Assembly: GCA_009746045.1 (NCBI GenBank)
Contig: RPFO01002233.1
Span: 29,945 to 93,944 of the forward strand
Direction of reading: 5' to 3'
Source: Mesostigma viride
Lineage: Eukaryota > Streptophyta > Mesostigmatophyceae > Mesostigmatales > Mesostigmataceae
DNA: 64,000 nt
Shown: one piece after another, positions 30,418 through 39,963 of the stretch
How positions within the stretch are numbered: position 1 is the first letter of the stretch
Layout: each line of letters starts with the position of its first letter
Made by a program: the position numbers and the translations under genes
The notes under the pieces: model-generated
The model's input: only the letters and a program-made list of their open reading frames with translations
Told to the model about the DNA's origin: nothing
Databases searched by the model: none

Positions 30418-31299
30418 AGTTACGTTAAATAGTGCCGGAACCTTTTGCCGCCTGAGGCAAATCGGGCCGGAACACTATTTTGCCCGGAATAACCACTTCC
30501 GAGCACCCAAGTTCATTCGGCCGAATGAACTTGGGTGCTCGGAAGTGGTTATTCCGGGCAAAATAGTGTTCCGGCCCGATTTGCCTCAGGCGGCAAAAGG
30601 TTCCGGCACTATTTAACGTAACTAAAACCTGGCCTCGTGGAGGGGGGACGAAGAGCCCGAGACATCCGCCTAGGCCGCTGAGCACGCACCACTAAATGCG
30701 CCGGAGCTGCCTCAGTGAGGATTCGAACCCCTGACCTCCAAGGTGCACAGGTTTTAGTTACGTTAAATAGTGCCGGAACCTTTTGCCGCCTGAGGCAAAT
30801 CGGGCCGGAACACTATTTTGCCCGGAATAACCACTTCCGAGCACCCAAGTTCATTCGGCCGAATTAACTTGGGTGCTCGGAAGTGGTTATTCCGGGCAAA
30901 ATAGTGTTCCGGCCCGATTTGCCTCAGGCGGCAAAAGGTTCCGGCACTATTTAACGTAACTAAAACCTGTGCAACTTGGAGGTCAGGGGTTCGAATCCTC
31001 ACTGAGGCAGCTCCGGCGCATTTAGTGGTGCGTGCTCAGCGGCCTAGGCGGATGTCTCGGGCTCTTCGTCCCCCCTCCACGAGGCCAGGTTTTAGTTACG
31101 TTAAATAGTGCCGGAACCTTTTGCCGCCTGAGGCAAATCGGGCCGGAACACTATTTTGCCCGGAATAACCACTTCCGAGCACCCAAGTTCATTCGGCCGA
31201 ATTAACTTGGGTGCTCGGAAGTGGTTATTCCGGGCAAAATAGTGTTCCGGCCCGATTTGCCTCAGGCGGCAAAAGGTTCCGGCACTATTTAACGTAACT
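30418..31299. mobile_element. 882-bp perfect palindrome made of three hairpins
   Basis: Three copies of a 206-bp self-complementary unit (30418-30623, 30756-30961, 31094-31299; each starts AGTTACGTTAAATAGTGCCG and ends with the complement) are separated by two 132-bp spacers that are inverted copies of each other. The whole block is therefore symmetric about 30858/30859. CCCTG occurs on both sides (30413-30417, 31300-31304) as a 5-bp TSD, so the block arrived as a mobile element in the RNase H codons. No protein is encoded; the three near-identical minus-strand frames only reflect the repeat. Confidence 0.93.
30975..31009 (+). ncRNA. tRNA-like 3' half (variable loop, T-arm, acceptor strand)
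   Basis: The spacer reads CTTGG-AGGTC-AGGGG, then TTCGAAT, then CCTCA-CTGAGGC-A. The segment GGTTCGAATCC (30988-30998) is a perfect B-box, the preceding AGGTC fits a tRNA variable loop, and CTGAGGCA fits an acceptor 3' strand plus discriminator. The 5' half expected of a tRNA is missing. GCCTCAG, able to pair with the acceptor strand, occurs about 75 bp upstream in the hairpin arm, possibly by chance. An inverted copy is at 30708-30742. It resembles a tRNA-derived SINE head or a tRNA fragment captured by the element. Confidence 0.45.
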
Positions 31300-31300
31300 C

Positions 31301-31402
31301 CCTGCTGATGCATTGACAAAACTGCCACACAAGGCCCCAGCCCAGTACAATGTACTGAGGAAGCTCATGAATGCTGACTGTCAAGTCGGTCTATCTGTCT
31401 AA
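31301..31402 (+). CDS. pol: copia-like pol, last 33 codons
   Basis: Continues the RNase H frame after the palindrome: PADALTKLPHKAPAQYNVL... to the TAA at 31400-31402. ADALTKL is the typical end of copia RNase H. It shows that the palindrome inserted into an otherwise open frame. Confidence 0.8.
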   Translation, partial: PADALTKLPHKAPAQYNVLRKLMNADCQVGLSV

Positions 31403-32128
31403 AAGCTGAGAGCTGGGTGCTTAAGTCTCTGGATATCAGGCTGGGAGCTTGATTGTACATAATCCTGAGCACACCTTGAGGGGTGAGACATGTCTCTGGT
31501 GTGGGAATGTCTGACATTGTCTCTGATGGAGAGATGTCTATCTGGGGTTTTCATCTCAGTCTGAGGTTTCCCCAGATCTGTGGTTTGTGGGCGGGGTTCG
31601 ATTCCCTGGTGCCGTCTTAAGGCGGAGTTTCACGGACTGGCTGACCCATGCACCATGCTGGTGAGGTGGCGACAGGTCCCCTGATTTTCCACGGTTGGAA
31701 CGAGTATGGGAGCTTGTGTTTTGCATGTGCTTCGCGTAGATGTTGTGTCTGGTTCGATAAGGGGCAGCAGACCGGCGCCGACTCCCGTCTGGGGGTCAGC
31801 AATGTTTTCTGATGAGCTGTTGTGGGTGATCTGTGGGGTTTCGCCTAAGGTCCTGAAGGTTGTACATACTTCTCAAGTTCTTAGCTGAACACCTATGGGC
31901 TGCCACAGTTGGCCAACCTCTTGTACATGGGTAACACAACGAGCCTCCCGTGAAGGGATAGGGACTCATTGTAATTTGTTTGTGCTCCTGAACCAGTATG
32001 GGTGCTATGTACATATAATAAAGGAATCCAAGCTGACTGTCATGCCCAGCGGGTTGTGACTTGTAGTCGGGGAGGATGTCCAGTACCCATTGTGTGTGTT
32101 TGTATGTAGACTTGTGTGAGCTGCTACA
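31403..32128 (+). other. copia-like 3' untranslated region
   Basis: About 725 bp between the pol stop and the polypurine tract with no supported ORF. Confidence 0.5.
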
Positions 32129-32129
32129 G

Positions 32130-32150
32130 CTCAAGAAAAGAAAGGATTGG
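32130..32150 (+). promoter_or_regulatory. copia-like polypurine tract
   Basis: AAGAAAAGAAAGGATTGG directly precedes the 3' LTR at 32151, as expected for a second-strand priming site. Confidence 0.7.
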
Positions 32151-32848
32151 AGTTAACGCCAAGCGCATTGGCGTGTACCTGATTCGGCATATCTCTGCGA
32201 TTCCAGCGGCACCGGAACGAGTTCATTCCGACAAGTATCAAGAAAGTTATGGCGTTCCTACTTCCCGGTCGCGCGCGAGCGCGAGCCGGCTGTTCTTCTA
32301 AGTCGGACGTGAATATTTGCCGACGACATATGGGGTCGACAGTAATTCCTGGGCTGACAGGAATTAGGTGCTGTACCTACGACGGTATTGGATTAATACG
32401 TCGTACGCAGGAAATAGGAACCTTAACCTGTGGTCTGTTGGTACCGCAGGCTTAGTCCTGGACTTCTAGGTGCAGATGCAATAATCACTGTGGTGACTGT
32501 ACTCTGTGGTCACTGTGCCTGTATGGCAGACCTACTGTATAGGAACTGGGTGCTGTACAGGTAGTGAATACTGTACCGGGGGTGTTATTACTGAGCAGGC
32601 CTCCTAGGCTGCTCAGGACTAGCAAGCACAGTGCACAAGTATATAAACAATAGGCCAGTGCCAAATGGGCATCTCTTGCGAGCCCGCCTCACGTGTTGTG
32701 CCTTGACTTGGCAAGCGCGTGTACAAGCCTCAAGTGTGTGAGCACTGTAACATTATCCAATTTTAACAAAGCTCCGTTTCCAACCATATTCACACATTGC
32801 TGCATTGCAACCATATCCTTCACATTGCGTTTGCTAAGAACGTTAACT
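32151..32848 (+). repeat. copia-like 3' LTR
   Basis: 698 bp, differing from the 5' LTR at about three positions (for example GGCGTG versus GGCATG near the start). It is followed by the TSD CCATG. Confidence 0.92.
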
Positions 32849-33017
32849 CCATGACCTCACCTGTATCTGTCCCTGCTTGGACGTGCAGTGGTACCTCTAA
32901 CCCCTCTGTACCGTGCTCGTGGTTGTCTACCGGTTCTACCTCTGTATTCTCTAGATCTCGTTCTCTAGTCTCTTCCTCTGTATCTCTGGCGTTCCTTGTT
33001 TGGGACCGTGTGGGCAT
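32849..33017 (-). CDS. gag: gypsy gag N-terminus
   Basis: ATG at 33017 followed by PTRSQTRNARDTEEETRERD, a charged N-terminus of 56 codons ending GEVM at the copia-like TSD. Because the TSD is CCATG, the codons on the far side (from 14783, MERPAEG) are in the same frame, so the insertion split one continuous gag frame. This is the best support for the gag start. Confidence 0.75.
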
Positions 33018-33151
33018 GGTGCTCGTACCGGTACCTTACACTGCAGGCAACACCTCCCCAGGAAGGAAGAGAGAGCAAGGGAGAGAGAGCAACCACGTGC
33101 TATAGAGCTATAACTATAGAACCTAAGACTATTCCCTAGTAATGGTCTCCT

Positions 33152-33496
33152 CTACTGTCTGCTGGGGCCAATGGTTAACTGAGAGAAGGTCACTGTAACT
33201 GCTGTCCCCTCCCCCTGGCTGCTGAGCGTGGGTGGTTTAGAGCATTCACGTGTGGTGTGCATCCCCTCAGGCAATGGCATATGTTCCCTAACAAACCTAT
33301 CTGCGTCCATGATGTTATCAAATCCCTTCCACTTGGCACTAGAGTCTTTAGACACTACTATCTTGTCCTTGATGTGTTCTTCACATGCCTTCCAACTGTA
33401 AAATATGGCTGGTCTACCCTCGCCCCCATCATGGGCCACGGCGTAGTAAGGAAATCCAGATTGACCACCCTTATTTATTCTGTTGCGTCTGGGCAT
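33152..33496 (-). CDS. small leader ORF with RNase H1 hybrid-binding (viroplasmin-type) domain
   Basis: 115-codon minus-strand ORF lying between the primer-binding site and gag. Residues about 14-70 read FPYYAVAHDGGEGRPAIFYSW, KACEEHIKD and a KGFDNIMDADRFVREHM end. This is the YYAVxxGxxxGIYxSWxECxxxVxGFxxAxxKxFxxxxEAxxF pattern of the small domain at the N-terminus of eukaryotic RNase H1, also found in caulimovirus viroplasmin, which binds RNA/DNA hybrids. No RNase H catalytic domain follows. It has its own ATG and stop and stands 134 bp upstream of gag. A role in handling the genomic RNA/DNA hybrid is plausible but inferred. Confidence 0.65.
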   Translation of the reverse strand: MPRRNRINKGGQSGFPYYAVAHDGGEGRPAIFYSWKACEEHIKDKIVVSKDSSAKWKGFDNIMDADRFVREHMPLPEGMHTTRECSKPPTLSSQGEGTAVTVTFSQLTIGPSRQ

Positions 33497-33929
33497 GTTA
33501 CATCATAGGCTGGCAGGGGCTTGCAAGCAGGAGAGAAAGAGGGGATCCCAGGCTACCTCTAGGTGCAGTGACCTTCACCAATACAAATGAGGGAGGAGCA
33601 CAGAGTCTAACACCGCATGCACACGCCCGAGCCTTCCGCGGGAACGGGCTATACGCACACACGGAGGTAAACACCGTCAACACAGTCGGCAACAGCCAGA
33701 CGGTATCCACCCCCACGACCCCTTGCAGGTCAAACAACGAATGGCCGTCTCCGCGACGTCCATGGGCACCAACAACATTTACAACCTATAGAGGGTACAA
33801 CATATAACATAAACGCCCTACGCGCGCGGTCCCGGATAGAAAGCGAGCTCGCCAGCTAGCCTTCAGCAGGCATAGCTTGTAAAGAAAGAATTCTAACTAG
33901 GGGACGTACCATCTTCGATGACGTTAATC

Positions 33930-34150
33930 CCTCCTGAGCTGGCCGCCACCCGGTGTCGTTGAAGGCAAGCCCTGGCCGCCACTAGGTGTCGTTGAAAACA
34001 GGAGAGCTGAACGCTATCGTTGACAGCACCTCACCACAGGACTATTGCTAGCCCCGCCGAGTATCCCAGACTGGCCGCTTGCTGTCTAGTAGGTCGTCGT
34101 TGAATCCCTTTACGGGCTGGCCGCCGGCCTGACAGCAATCGTTGAATTCC
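33930..34150 (+). repeat. TCGTTGA-spaced repeats in gypsy leader
   Basis: Five TCGTTGA copies within about 200 bp, several next to CTGGCCGCC. They lie in the untranslated leader, downstream of the primer-binding site on the minus strand, and could be RNA packaging or structure elements. Confidence 0.4.
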
Positions 34151-34236
34151 AGAACCTCTACCTACGCCAAGCTTCGTCTTGGTATCCTAATTGGCTCACT
34201 AACCCTCTCCGCGAGAGTTAGCTAACCTTTCCAGCA

Positions 34237-34253
34237 CATTTCCTCCGATACCA
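34237..34253 (-). promoter_or_regulatory. gypsy primer-binding site (initiator tRNA-Met type)
   Basis: On the minus strand, TGGTATCGGAGG begins two bases after the 5' LTR. It matches the TGGTATCAGAGC site complementary to the 3' end of initiator tRNA-Met, with two differences. Confidence 0.75.
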
Positions 34254-34254
34254 G

Positions 34255-36735
34255 TGTTACGTCCCTGCCCAGACACACCTAGCCTGAGCTACGTAGCGAA
34301 AGACCCTTCTTGCCGGAATTAGGAATAATTCAAGATAGCCTAATGTAGGTTGCGCTTCACGACGTGAGTCGTGAGATATCTGGCATCACGGCTTAAGGGG
34401 ACGGTCCCGGCGCGAATATTTTGGCGCCGAAAAATTCGCGGTACCCGTCCGTACCGTGAAAAAGTGGTGCACGGGGCGCGCACCCCTACCGGAGCTGGCC
34501 ATGGCGACGTGCTTTCAGGCAGAGTAGAAAAAGATAGCTCGCGGAATGCAGAGAAACTGAGCGAATCTTAAAGACGATGAGTAAATGATACCACTTCGTA
34601 GCGGAGTTCGCGTTTCTTGCAGTGTCGATGATTTTATTGATGACCATCGCCACGGGGGTCCAATCTGATGTTTTCGTCGAGAGGAATAAATTAGAATGCA
34701 CGCTGGCGGCGGTGATTGTCAGGTTTTATGGGCTTTACCTAGCGTCAAGGATGCGTTTAAATCGTTATTGGTAAAGCTTTAAAAAATTTGCTGGGTTTCG
34801 GCAAGATTTCCGTCATGATCGGTAAGACACTCTCCAGGCTCGCGGGAGGCGCGTCTTATTATTCCATGGAAGGTTGTTCTTTCTTGCGCCGCTGGGCGAA
34901 GGACAATGCCGGTAATGGTACGATCGTGTGATCAACGTGACCCTATGAATGTTTCGCTTCCTTTATGGGTTATCAACGCAAGTTTTCGGCTTCTTTCCGT
35001 GCAGTTAGCGCCAGGTATAATGCCATTCCGTGCTGCGCATCGCCAGATTCCTGGCACCTTTCAGTGGTTTTTATGTACGTTGCATGGCTGGGATGTGTCA
35101 AGCGTTACCGTGGCATATCGTCAAGTTGTCAGGGATTTGCTGAGTGGTTTCTTGGAAGGAGATTGCTAACAGCACTCAGTTTTGTGTGAATATTGACGCG
35201 GCCTTTCTTAGCAGAGGCTTCATTGTGGTTAGAGGCTCACAAGCTTGAGTTTGTTTCTTGGCAAACAATTGCGCTGGAAAGAAAGGTGGCAGTGGTTTTT
35301 CTAAGGGGCATACTGCATGGGTGGAACTGCACGTAGGTAGGGGTTATCGTTGTCTTGTTGGCCTTTCTCCCACTAAAATGGGAGAGCCCTAATTCATATG
35401 CTAGCAAGGCAAGGTAACCATGGTAAGAAGCCTTGGCAATCAGCATGTATGATAATTCTGCTTTCTCTGTGGACTGTCTGTTGTTACCCTTGTTGGGCAA
35501 TTAGTGGATATGGCTTTCTAGGGTGTGTTTGAGCTTGGTTTTGGGATGATGCCCACACCATAAGCCTGGAATATGCTTTAGAAGTGTTGGCTAGGCATGT
35601 AGAGCTACCTGCCTCATTGTTGTGCACACACGCAACAGGTTGCCCGTGTCGAGGTAAGGCAAGGGCACATGACGTGCCCAGCCACCTCCTTGTACATTGT
35701 GGTCGAATTGGGCATGGTCAGGAGCCTTTTGGATGGCATAGGAAGTGTTAGTGTGCCTTAATACTCACTAATGCCTTCCTTAGCGTCTGCACAGGTGGCC
35801 AACTGCCAAAATTAATAACTGCTACAGCTGAGCTCAGAATGCCACCAAACTTTGACAGTGCCTTCTATGGTCATGACAGAATTTGACTATTACTTTTTAG
35901 GCCTAATTGATGTGTTATGAGTGTGTATGGGGACGCCCCGCCTTAAAAAGCGTATTTTTGGCCCAAAAATTAATAACTCAAAGGGATGTGCTGATTTTGT
36001 TGATCCAATTAGGTAGAAACCATGTCCCATGACATTTTTATATGGGTATTACTTTTTTCATGCAACTGGTTATCCCACTGTTCTGGGCAAGATGTGCCCC
36101 GGACAGCGTTTTTTTCTATTTTTAGCTCATAGCCGGTGTATGGCTGGGGGTAGTACCCCCAACAAGTGGTGGTATGCATGCCCAAACATCATGTTTATGG
36201 TCCCCAAACATCATTCAGTGGTTGTCAGTTGCATTTCTGTAGTTATTAGGGGGGGTAAGTTTTGATATATTTCTATGGGACCCTCCCCTTAATGCCAAGC
36301 TAATTAGTACACACTTATATTGGCTAGCAATACCAATTACAAATGGATAATTGCCCCGGGCTCAATGTGTAGGCGTATTCGCACTTATCATTCATTAAAC
36401 CAAGAGGACGAGACTCTCGTCCTCGGACCAATTTAACCTAGGTTGGTTGCGGCGCAGATACATGCCAATTTCCCTAGAACAATCCGAGTCACTCATTCCA
36501 CGTAGGATCCGGGCCGACATCGACCCTCAACTATAGGATCCACGCCTAGAACTACTGACGGACTCAGAACTGGCGCGGCGCCACAGCACCGGCCCCTAAA
36601 AGGACAACCTAGGACCAAAATAACTAGTCCAATTCACACAATAGCCAAGGTCCATAAAACCCAAGTCCAATAGACCAAACAACCTTAGTAATTTATTCCA
36701 TTGTTACGTCCGACCAAAAGGGCTGGGACGTAACA
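34255..36735 (-). repeat. gypsy 5' LTR, interrupted by a TTAA element
   Basis: LTR sequence at 34255-34396 and 36293-36735 together equals the 585-bp 3' LTR copy. The break occurs at the TTAA that is at 2727-2730 in the other LTR. TSD CCTGC follows at 36736-36740. Confidence 0.92.
34397..36288 (+). mobile_element. 1.9-kb non-autonomous TTAA element
   Basis: Flanked by TTAA (34393-34396, 36289-36292) with termini GGGGACGGTCCC and, inverted, GGGGAGGGTCCC. The clean LTR copy proves the exact insertion. No transposase ORF is present. The left 50 bp match the Kolobok-like element at 72. The right 200 bp (GGGGGTAGTACCCCC..CAAGTGGT, ATCATGTTTATGGTCCCC) match 38020-38100 near the right end of the same element. 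It was therefore probably moved by that transposase. Confidence 0.88.
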
Positions 36736-36740
36736 CCTGC

Positions 36741-37720
36741 ATGCACCCACCATGCCAGCAGCAACAGGAATGCTACGCCCTGGCTATGTTCAGATTACTT
36801 GCCCACGCTCCTTGCTATGATATGCTCACATGGGTCTTATTGCACCCACAGTTTGCCGGATCGTTAGCCTGTCCTTTTAGCTAGCCGCGCCCGATTGCAG
36901 CTGTGGCATGCCTTTGGCATGAAGGAGACTGGGGGTCTCTGCCCTTTCTCCTGTAGTGCACACACAGGGATTAAAAGCACTTCGGTGCTCCGTGACTCCC
37001 AAACGGGAGCACGAGTTTAATTAATTAATTAACAGGAATGAGTTCCTGCACTCGCAGCAGATTAGGGCTGTCCCTGCATGGTGGGAAGGGTCAAGGGCGG
37101 GTTTGGGGCAGGGCTGTACCCAGGTGCATGCGCAGTGGGCTGTATTACTGCACGTGCAGCATGGTGAGGAGTGGTGGTTTGAGGATGCAGAGGAACTGCA
37201 TGGGTGTCACAGTGACCCCCGCTGTCGAGGCGCAGATGGGGACCATCAAGGCCAAGCTAGAGGGGGTGGCAGCAGCAGCTCAAGGGGCATGCAGCATGAC
37301 TGGAAGCGGCGCAAGATGAAAAGGAAGTTAGAGAAGAAGAAAAGGCACTGGAAGGAGGGCAAGCAGGACCGCTGCACATACGCCAAGGGGGTGCACTATG
37401 AGGAAGGCCGGGGGTGCAGGGGATGAGGGTGGGGATGTCATGGATATTGATGCTAGACTGTGCATGTTCTGCGGTGGCCCCACACATACAACTCACAACC
37501 CCTTTCTCATCTGTGGTGGCTCGATCTGATTGCCAGCAGGGGGCCCACATGCTGTGCACGGGTCTCACCCTCGAAACCGTGCCAAAGGGGGAGTGGTACT
37601 GCCAAGACTGCGAGCCTGGGGACGCCTACAGTGCAATGATGAATGAGCTTTTGGCTAGTCTCTGGCGCTATCTAGGAAATCCATCAACTAGAGCTGCGCT
37701 GGTCAGAATGACCTGAAAAT
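36741..37720 (+). pseudogene. Kolobok-like transposase C-terminus with PHD finger (decayed)
   Basis: Continuation of the 598-2396 pseudogene beyond the gypsy insertion. The recognisable end is a PHD-type zinc finger split by one frame change near 37530: LCMFCGG...FLICGGS in one frame, then CQQGAHMLCTGL...VPKGEWYCQDCEPGD in another (37470-37625). The order Cys4-His-Cys3 and the GAHMLC and WYCxxC signatures are typical. It ends at TGA 37714-37716. Sequence between 36741 and 37430 is mostly frame-broken. Confidence 0.6.
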
Positions 37721-38171
37721 TTGGGGCTGCATGTCCCCCCCTCTCTAGTATTCAGTTTGGGAATATATGGTAGAGAATGATATAATGTGTATATGATTTG
37801 ATATTTTTAAAAATTAAAAAGTACCTGTTTTGCGGGAAATCCATCAACTTGAGTAAACATTGTTATTTCTTGGTCCCACTTAGGCAGAATATTTCGACCT
37901 CAAAAGTGGGGGAACTATACGGAAACATATGATTTGGTCCCAATATGCTTGCCCACTGCCCAGGGCCGGCTAGGAAAAATGTGACTAAAATAGCGTCTTA
38001 GTCTATTTTAGCACGCAATCTGCGTATATGGTGGGGGGTAGTACCCGCCCCCCCCAAGTGGTTGGAATTTTGTTTTAAAATCATATTTATGGTCCCCAAT
38101 CATCATTGGATTTTTAGCACATGCACAGGACAGGCCGTATATAAAGTGCCCTTTAGGCATGTCCCCTCCCC
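37721..38171 (+). repeat. right end of the Kolobok-like element
   Basis: Non-coding, ending TGTCCCCTCCCC before TTAA. The segment near 38020-38100 matches the right end of the 34397-36288 element. Confidence 0.6.
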
Positions 38172-38239
38172 TTAATTACCCATCCATCTGACTCGTCCCT
38201 CAGCGGCTTAATTGTGTGCAGGTCATCAGTACGGCTGAC

Positions 38240-39030
38240 ATCCCTCGGGCGGCCCGCCACTTCTTGGTTATGCTGCATTGCTGCTCGACGCCAACGCCAC
38301 GCTCCCCGTGGGCACTGCTGGCAGTCGCTTTGCGCACCACCCCACCATTAATTCCCCCTTAACCACGGGGTGTGGCAAGGTTGTGTCCTGTCCCCATATC
38401 TGTTCATTATTGTCGTGGATCACGTCATGCGCCGGGCACGTACGTGCGCGCTTTACTGCTCTTAAGGCCCGGCTTGTCCAGACATCCTTAACGAGCGCGA
38501 GCATGGCGGGTTTGGCACTGGCTACCGCCTGGCCGACCTGATTTATGCGGACGACACCACCCTCATCGCGCGCCCCGAGCACATTCAGACCTGGCTGGAC
38601 TGTCTGGGCTTGAAGGCGAGGGCAGTGGGTTTGGAGATTAGTGTCAAAACTGAGGCGATGGTGATTGGGGCCGCCAGTCGCCCACCGCTGCCGCGACTGC
38701 TCGACGGGACGGAGGTCCCGTTAATTCCGTGACCGCTTCAAACTGTTGGGGAGCATGCTCCCTGATACCGCCGACGATGTGGACATCCGCATCGGTCTGG
38801 CCTGGGCCAGGCTCCGTTCGCTCAACACCTACTGGCGCTCGAAGGGCCTGGGCGAGCACTGCAAGCGCATGCTCTTCAAGGTCCTCGTCCTCACGGTGCC
38901 TTACGTATGGCGCCGAGGCGTGGGCACTCACGGACACACTGGCGGCTAAGCTAGACAGCACGGTTTACAGCATGCTCCGACAGGTCCTGAATGTAGGGTT
39001 TTCAAAGCATAGGTCATTAGAGTCTTTGTA
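38240..39030 (+). pseudogene. LINE reverse transcriptase fragment
   Basis: With frame changes, the plus strand gives VWQGCVLSPYLFIIVVDHVMRRA (the QGCxLSPxLF block, 38365-38430) and LADLIYADDTTLIARPEHI (the YADD active site, 38535-38590). NxxKTEAMVIG-like SVKTEAMVIG and the following GSMLPDTADDVDIRIGLAW...LNTYWRSKGL complete the typical non-LTR RT thumb. Upstream and downstream domains are absent and several stops occur, so this is a dead fragment. Confidence 0.7.
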
Positions 39031-39963
39031 GCAGGGTATGCCTCGTATTTCGGACGAGATCTAGTAGGCAGCGTAGGATGGCATTTGTAGGACATCTTGC
39101 TCGCACCAGCCAGGTTGACACCGCCCTTGGTCTGCATGGCCGGCCCCCAGCAGCTTGGCCGACCAGGGCGGCATATCTTGACCTGGCCTGGCCCCAAGGA
39201 CATTAATTCCCAGTCCTGAAGCTCGGTAAACCTGCCATGAACTACATCCAGATGTTGCTGGCCGGCCAAGTGGTCCCAGCTCAGTTTGAAGACCGCATCC
39301 ACTCCCTCTCGATCCCTTCTTTGGTCTGCCATGCAGAACAAGAAGAGGTGGCAGAAGATTGTCCAGGCTCACACGCCAGCCCCTGTGGGCAAGCCCCCCC
39401 CCCCCAAGAGGAAGGGGCGTTTTGCTGAGTAGTGTAGTTAGGATTTTCTAGACTAGATAGCTTAGCTAGAGTTCGGTCAGTTCGATTACGCGGCTTCTTC
39501 CACCAATCCACCTCCACCCATCCATCAAGGAATATGTGCTACATGATCTCCCAACGGAGGCATGTTATAATTTATAATTAAATTAAATTTAATACATGGC
39601 CGGTATATGGTACACGAGAGCTCTGTAAATATTCTCTAGCTGCTCTTCTGTACTAGTCGTGATCTCTTAGTTTGTTCTCATAAAGAAATAGCTGTCTCAA
39701 GTGGTAAAGAAATGTGCATGTGCATTCTATAATTACATCGATACCGATGAAAATACGGTACGCACATGCACGATGTGATGCAGTGATGCATGGCACATGG
39801 ATGCATATCGTTTCGTATCAACGCATGGTGCGCTTGCATTAGCCACTCATACATGTGATCCCATAACTGGGGAGCCGCGGAGCACGTGCCGGCGGCATGC
39901 ATCAACGAGGCGTTCATGAGCACCCATCCCGACAGTACAAACTTATGTATAGCCTGGGAACGA
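39031..39963. other. no gene seen
   Basis: It includes an AT-rich patch near 39570. The segment TGCTACATGATCTCCCAACGGAG at 39536 has a relative at 46797. The rest is unassigned. Confidence 0.3.

Larger units (their letters stand above)
14784..32848 (+). mobile_element. copia-like LTR retrotransposon with two nested insertions
   Basis: Plus-strand element with identical-length 698-bp LTRs (14784-15481, 32151-32848) starting AGTTAACGCC and ending AACGTTAACT, flanked by the 5-bp TSD CCATG (14779-14783, 32849-32853). The target was codons of the gypsy gag gene. Contents: leader ORFs, gag, pol with integrase, protease and RT, then RNase H after a 9-kb insertion. Three substitutions are visible between the LTRs, so it is young. 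RT and RNase H look Ty1/copia-like (integrase ahead of RT, RNase H last), but the protease position is unusual. Confidence 0.92.
2589..36735 (-). mobile_element. Ty3/gypsy chromovirus with nested insertions
   Basis: Minus-strand LTR retrotransposon bounded by 5-bp TSDs (CCTGC). Order along the minus strand: 5' LTR, primer-binding site, leader with a small ORF, gag, protease, reverse transcriptase, RNase H, integrase, chromodomain, extra 3' ORF region, polypurine tract, 3' LTR. PR-RT-RH-INT is the Ty3/gypsy order and the C-terminal chromodomain marks the chromovirus branch. Three later insertions sit in it (5354-7845, 14784-32848, 34397-36288). After removing them the element is roughly 11.7 kb, long for the group because of the extra 3' ORF region. 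The two LTR copies show one clear substitution in about 585 bp, so insertion was recent. Confidence 0.93.
72..38171 (+). mobile_element. Kolobok-like TTAA DNA transposon, outermost element of the nest
   Basis: TTAA lies at 68-71 and again at 38172-38175. The left terminus begins GGGGACGTACGGGACATGCC and the right terminus, read inward on the other strand, begins GGGGAGGGGACATGCC, so the ends are imperfect inverted repeats. Without the gypsy insertion (2589-36735 plus one TSD copy) the element is about 3.9 kb. Inside are remnants of a transposase with the Mutator/Kolobok-type motifs described in the next entries. Kolobok transposons are known to target TTAA. piggyBac and Sola3 also use TTAA, but the transposase motifs favour Kolobok. 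The family name is an inference; the boundaries are seen directly. Confidence 0.75.

Noticed and set aside
30962..31093. A complete or permuted tRNA gene
   Set aside because: Only the 3' half is convincing; no matching D-arm or anticodon stem could be assembled in either order.
30425..31328. Three similar minus-strand ORFs (LNSAGTFCRLRQ...)
   Set aside because: Products of the perfect palindrome; the same frame appears in each hairpin and there is no codon bias or gene context.
34397..36288. piggyBac assignment for the TTAA elements
   Set aside because: TTAA fits, but termini begin GGGG rather than CCC and the associated transposase motifs are Mutator/Kolobok-like.
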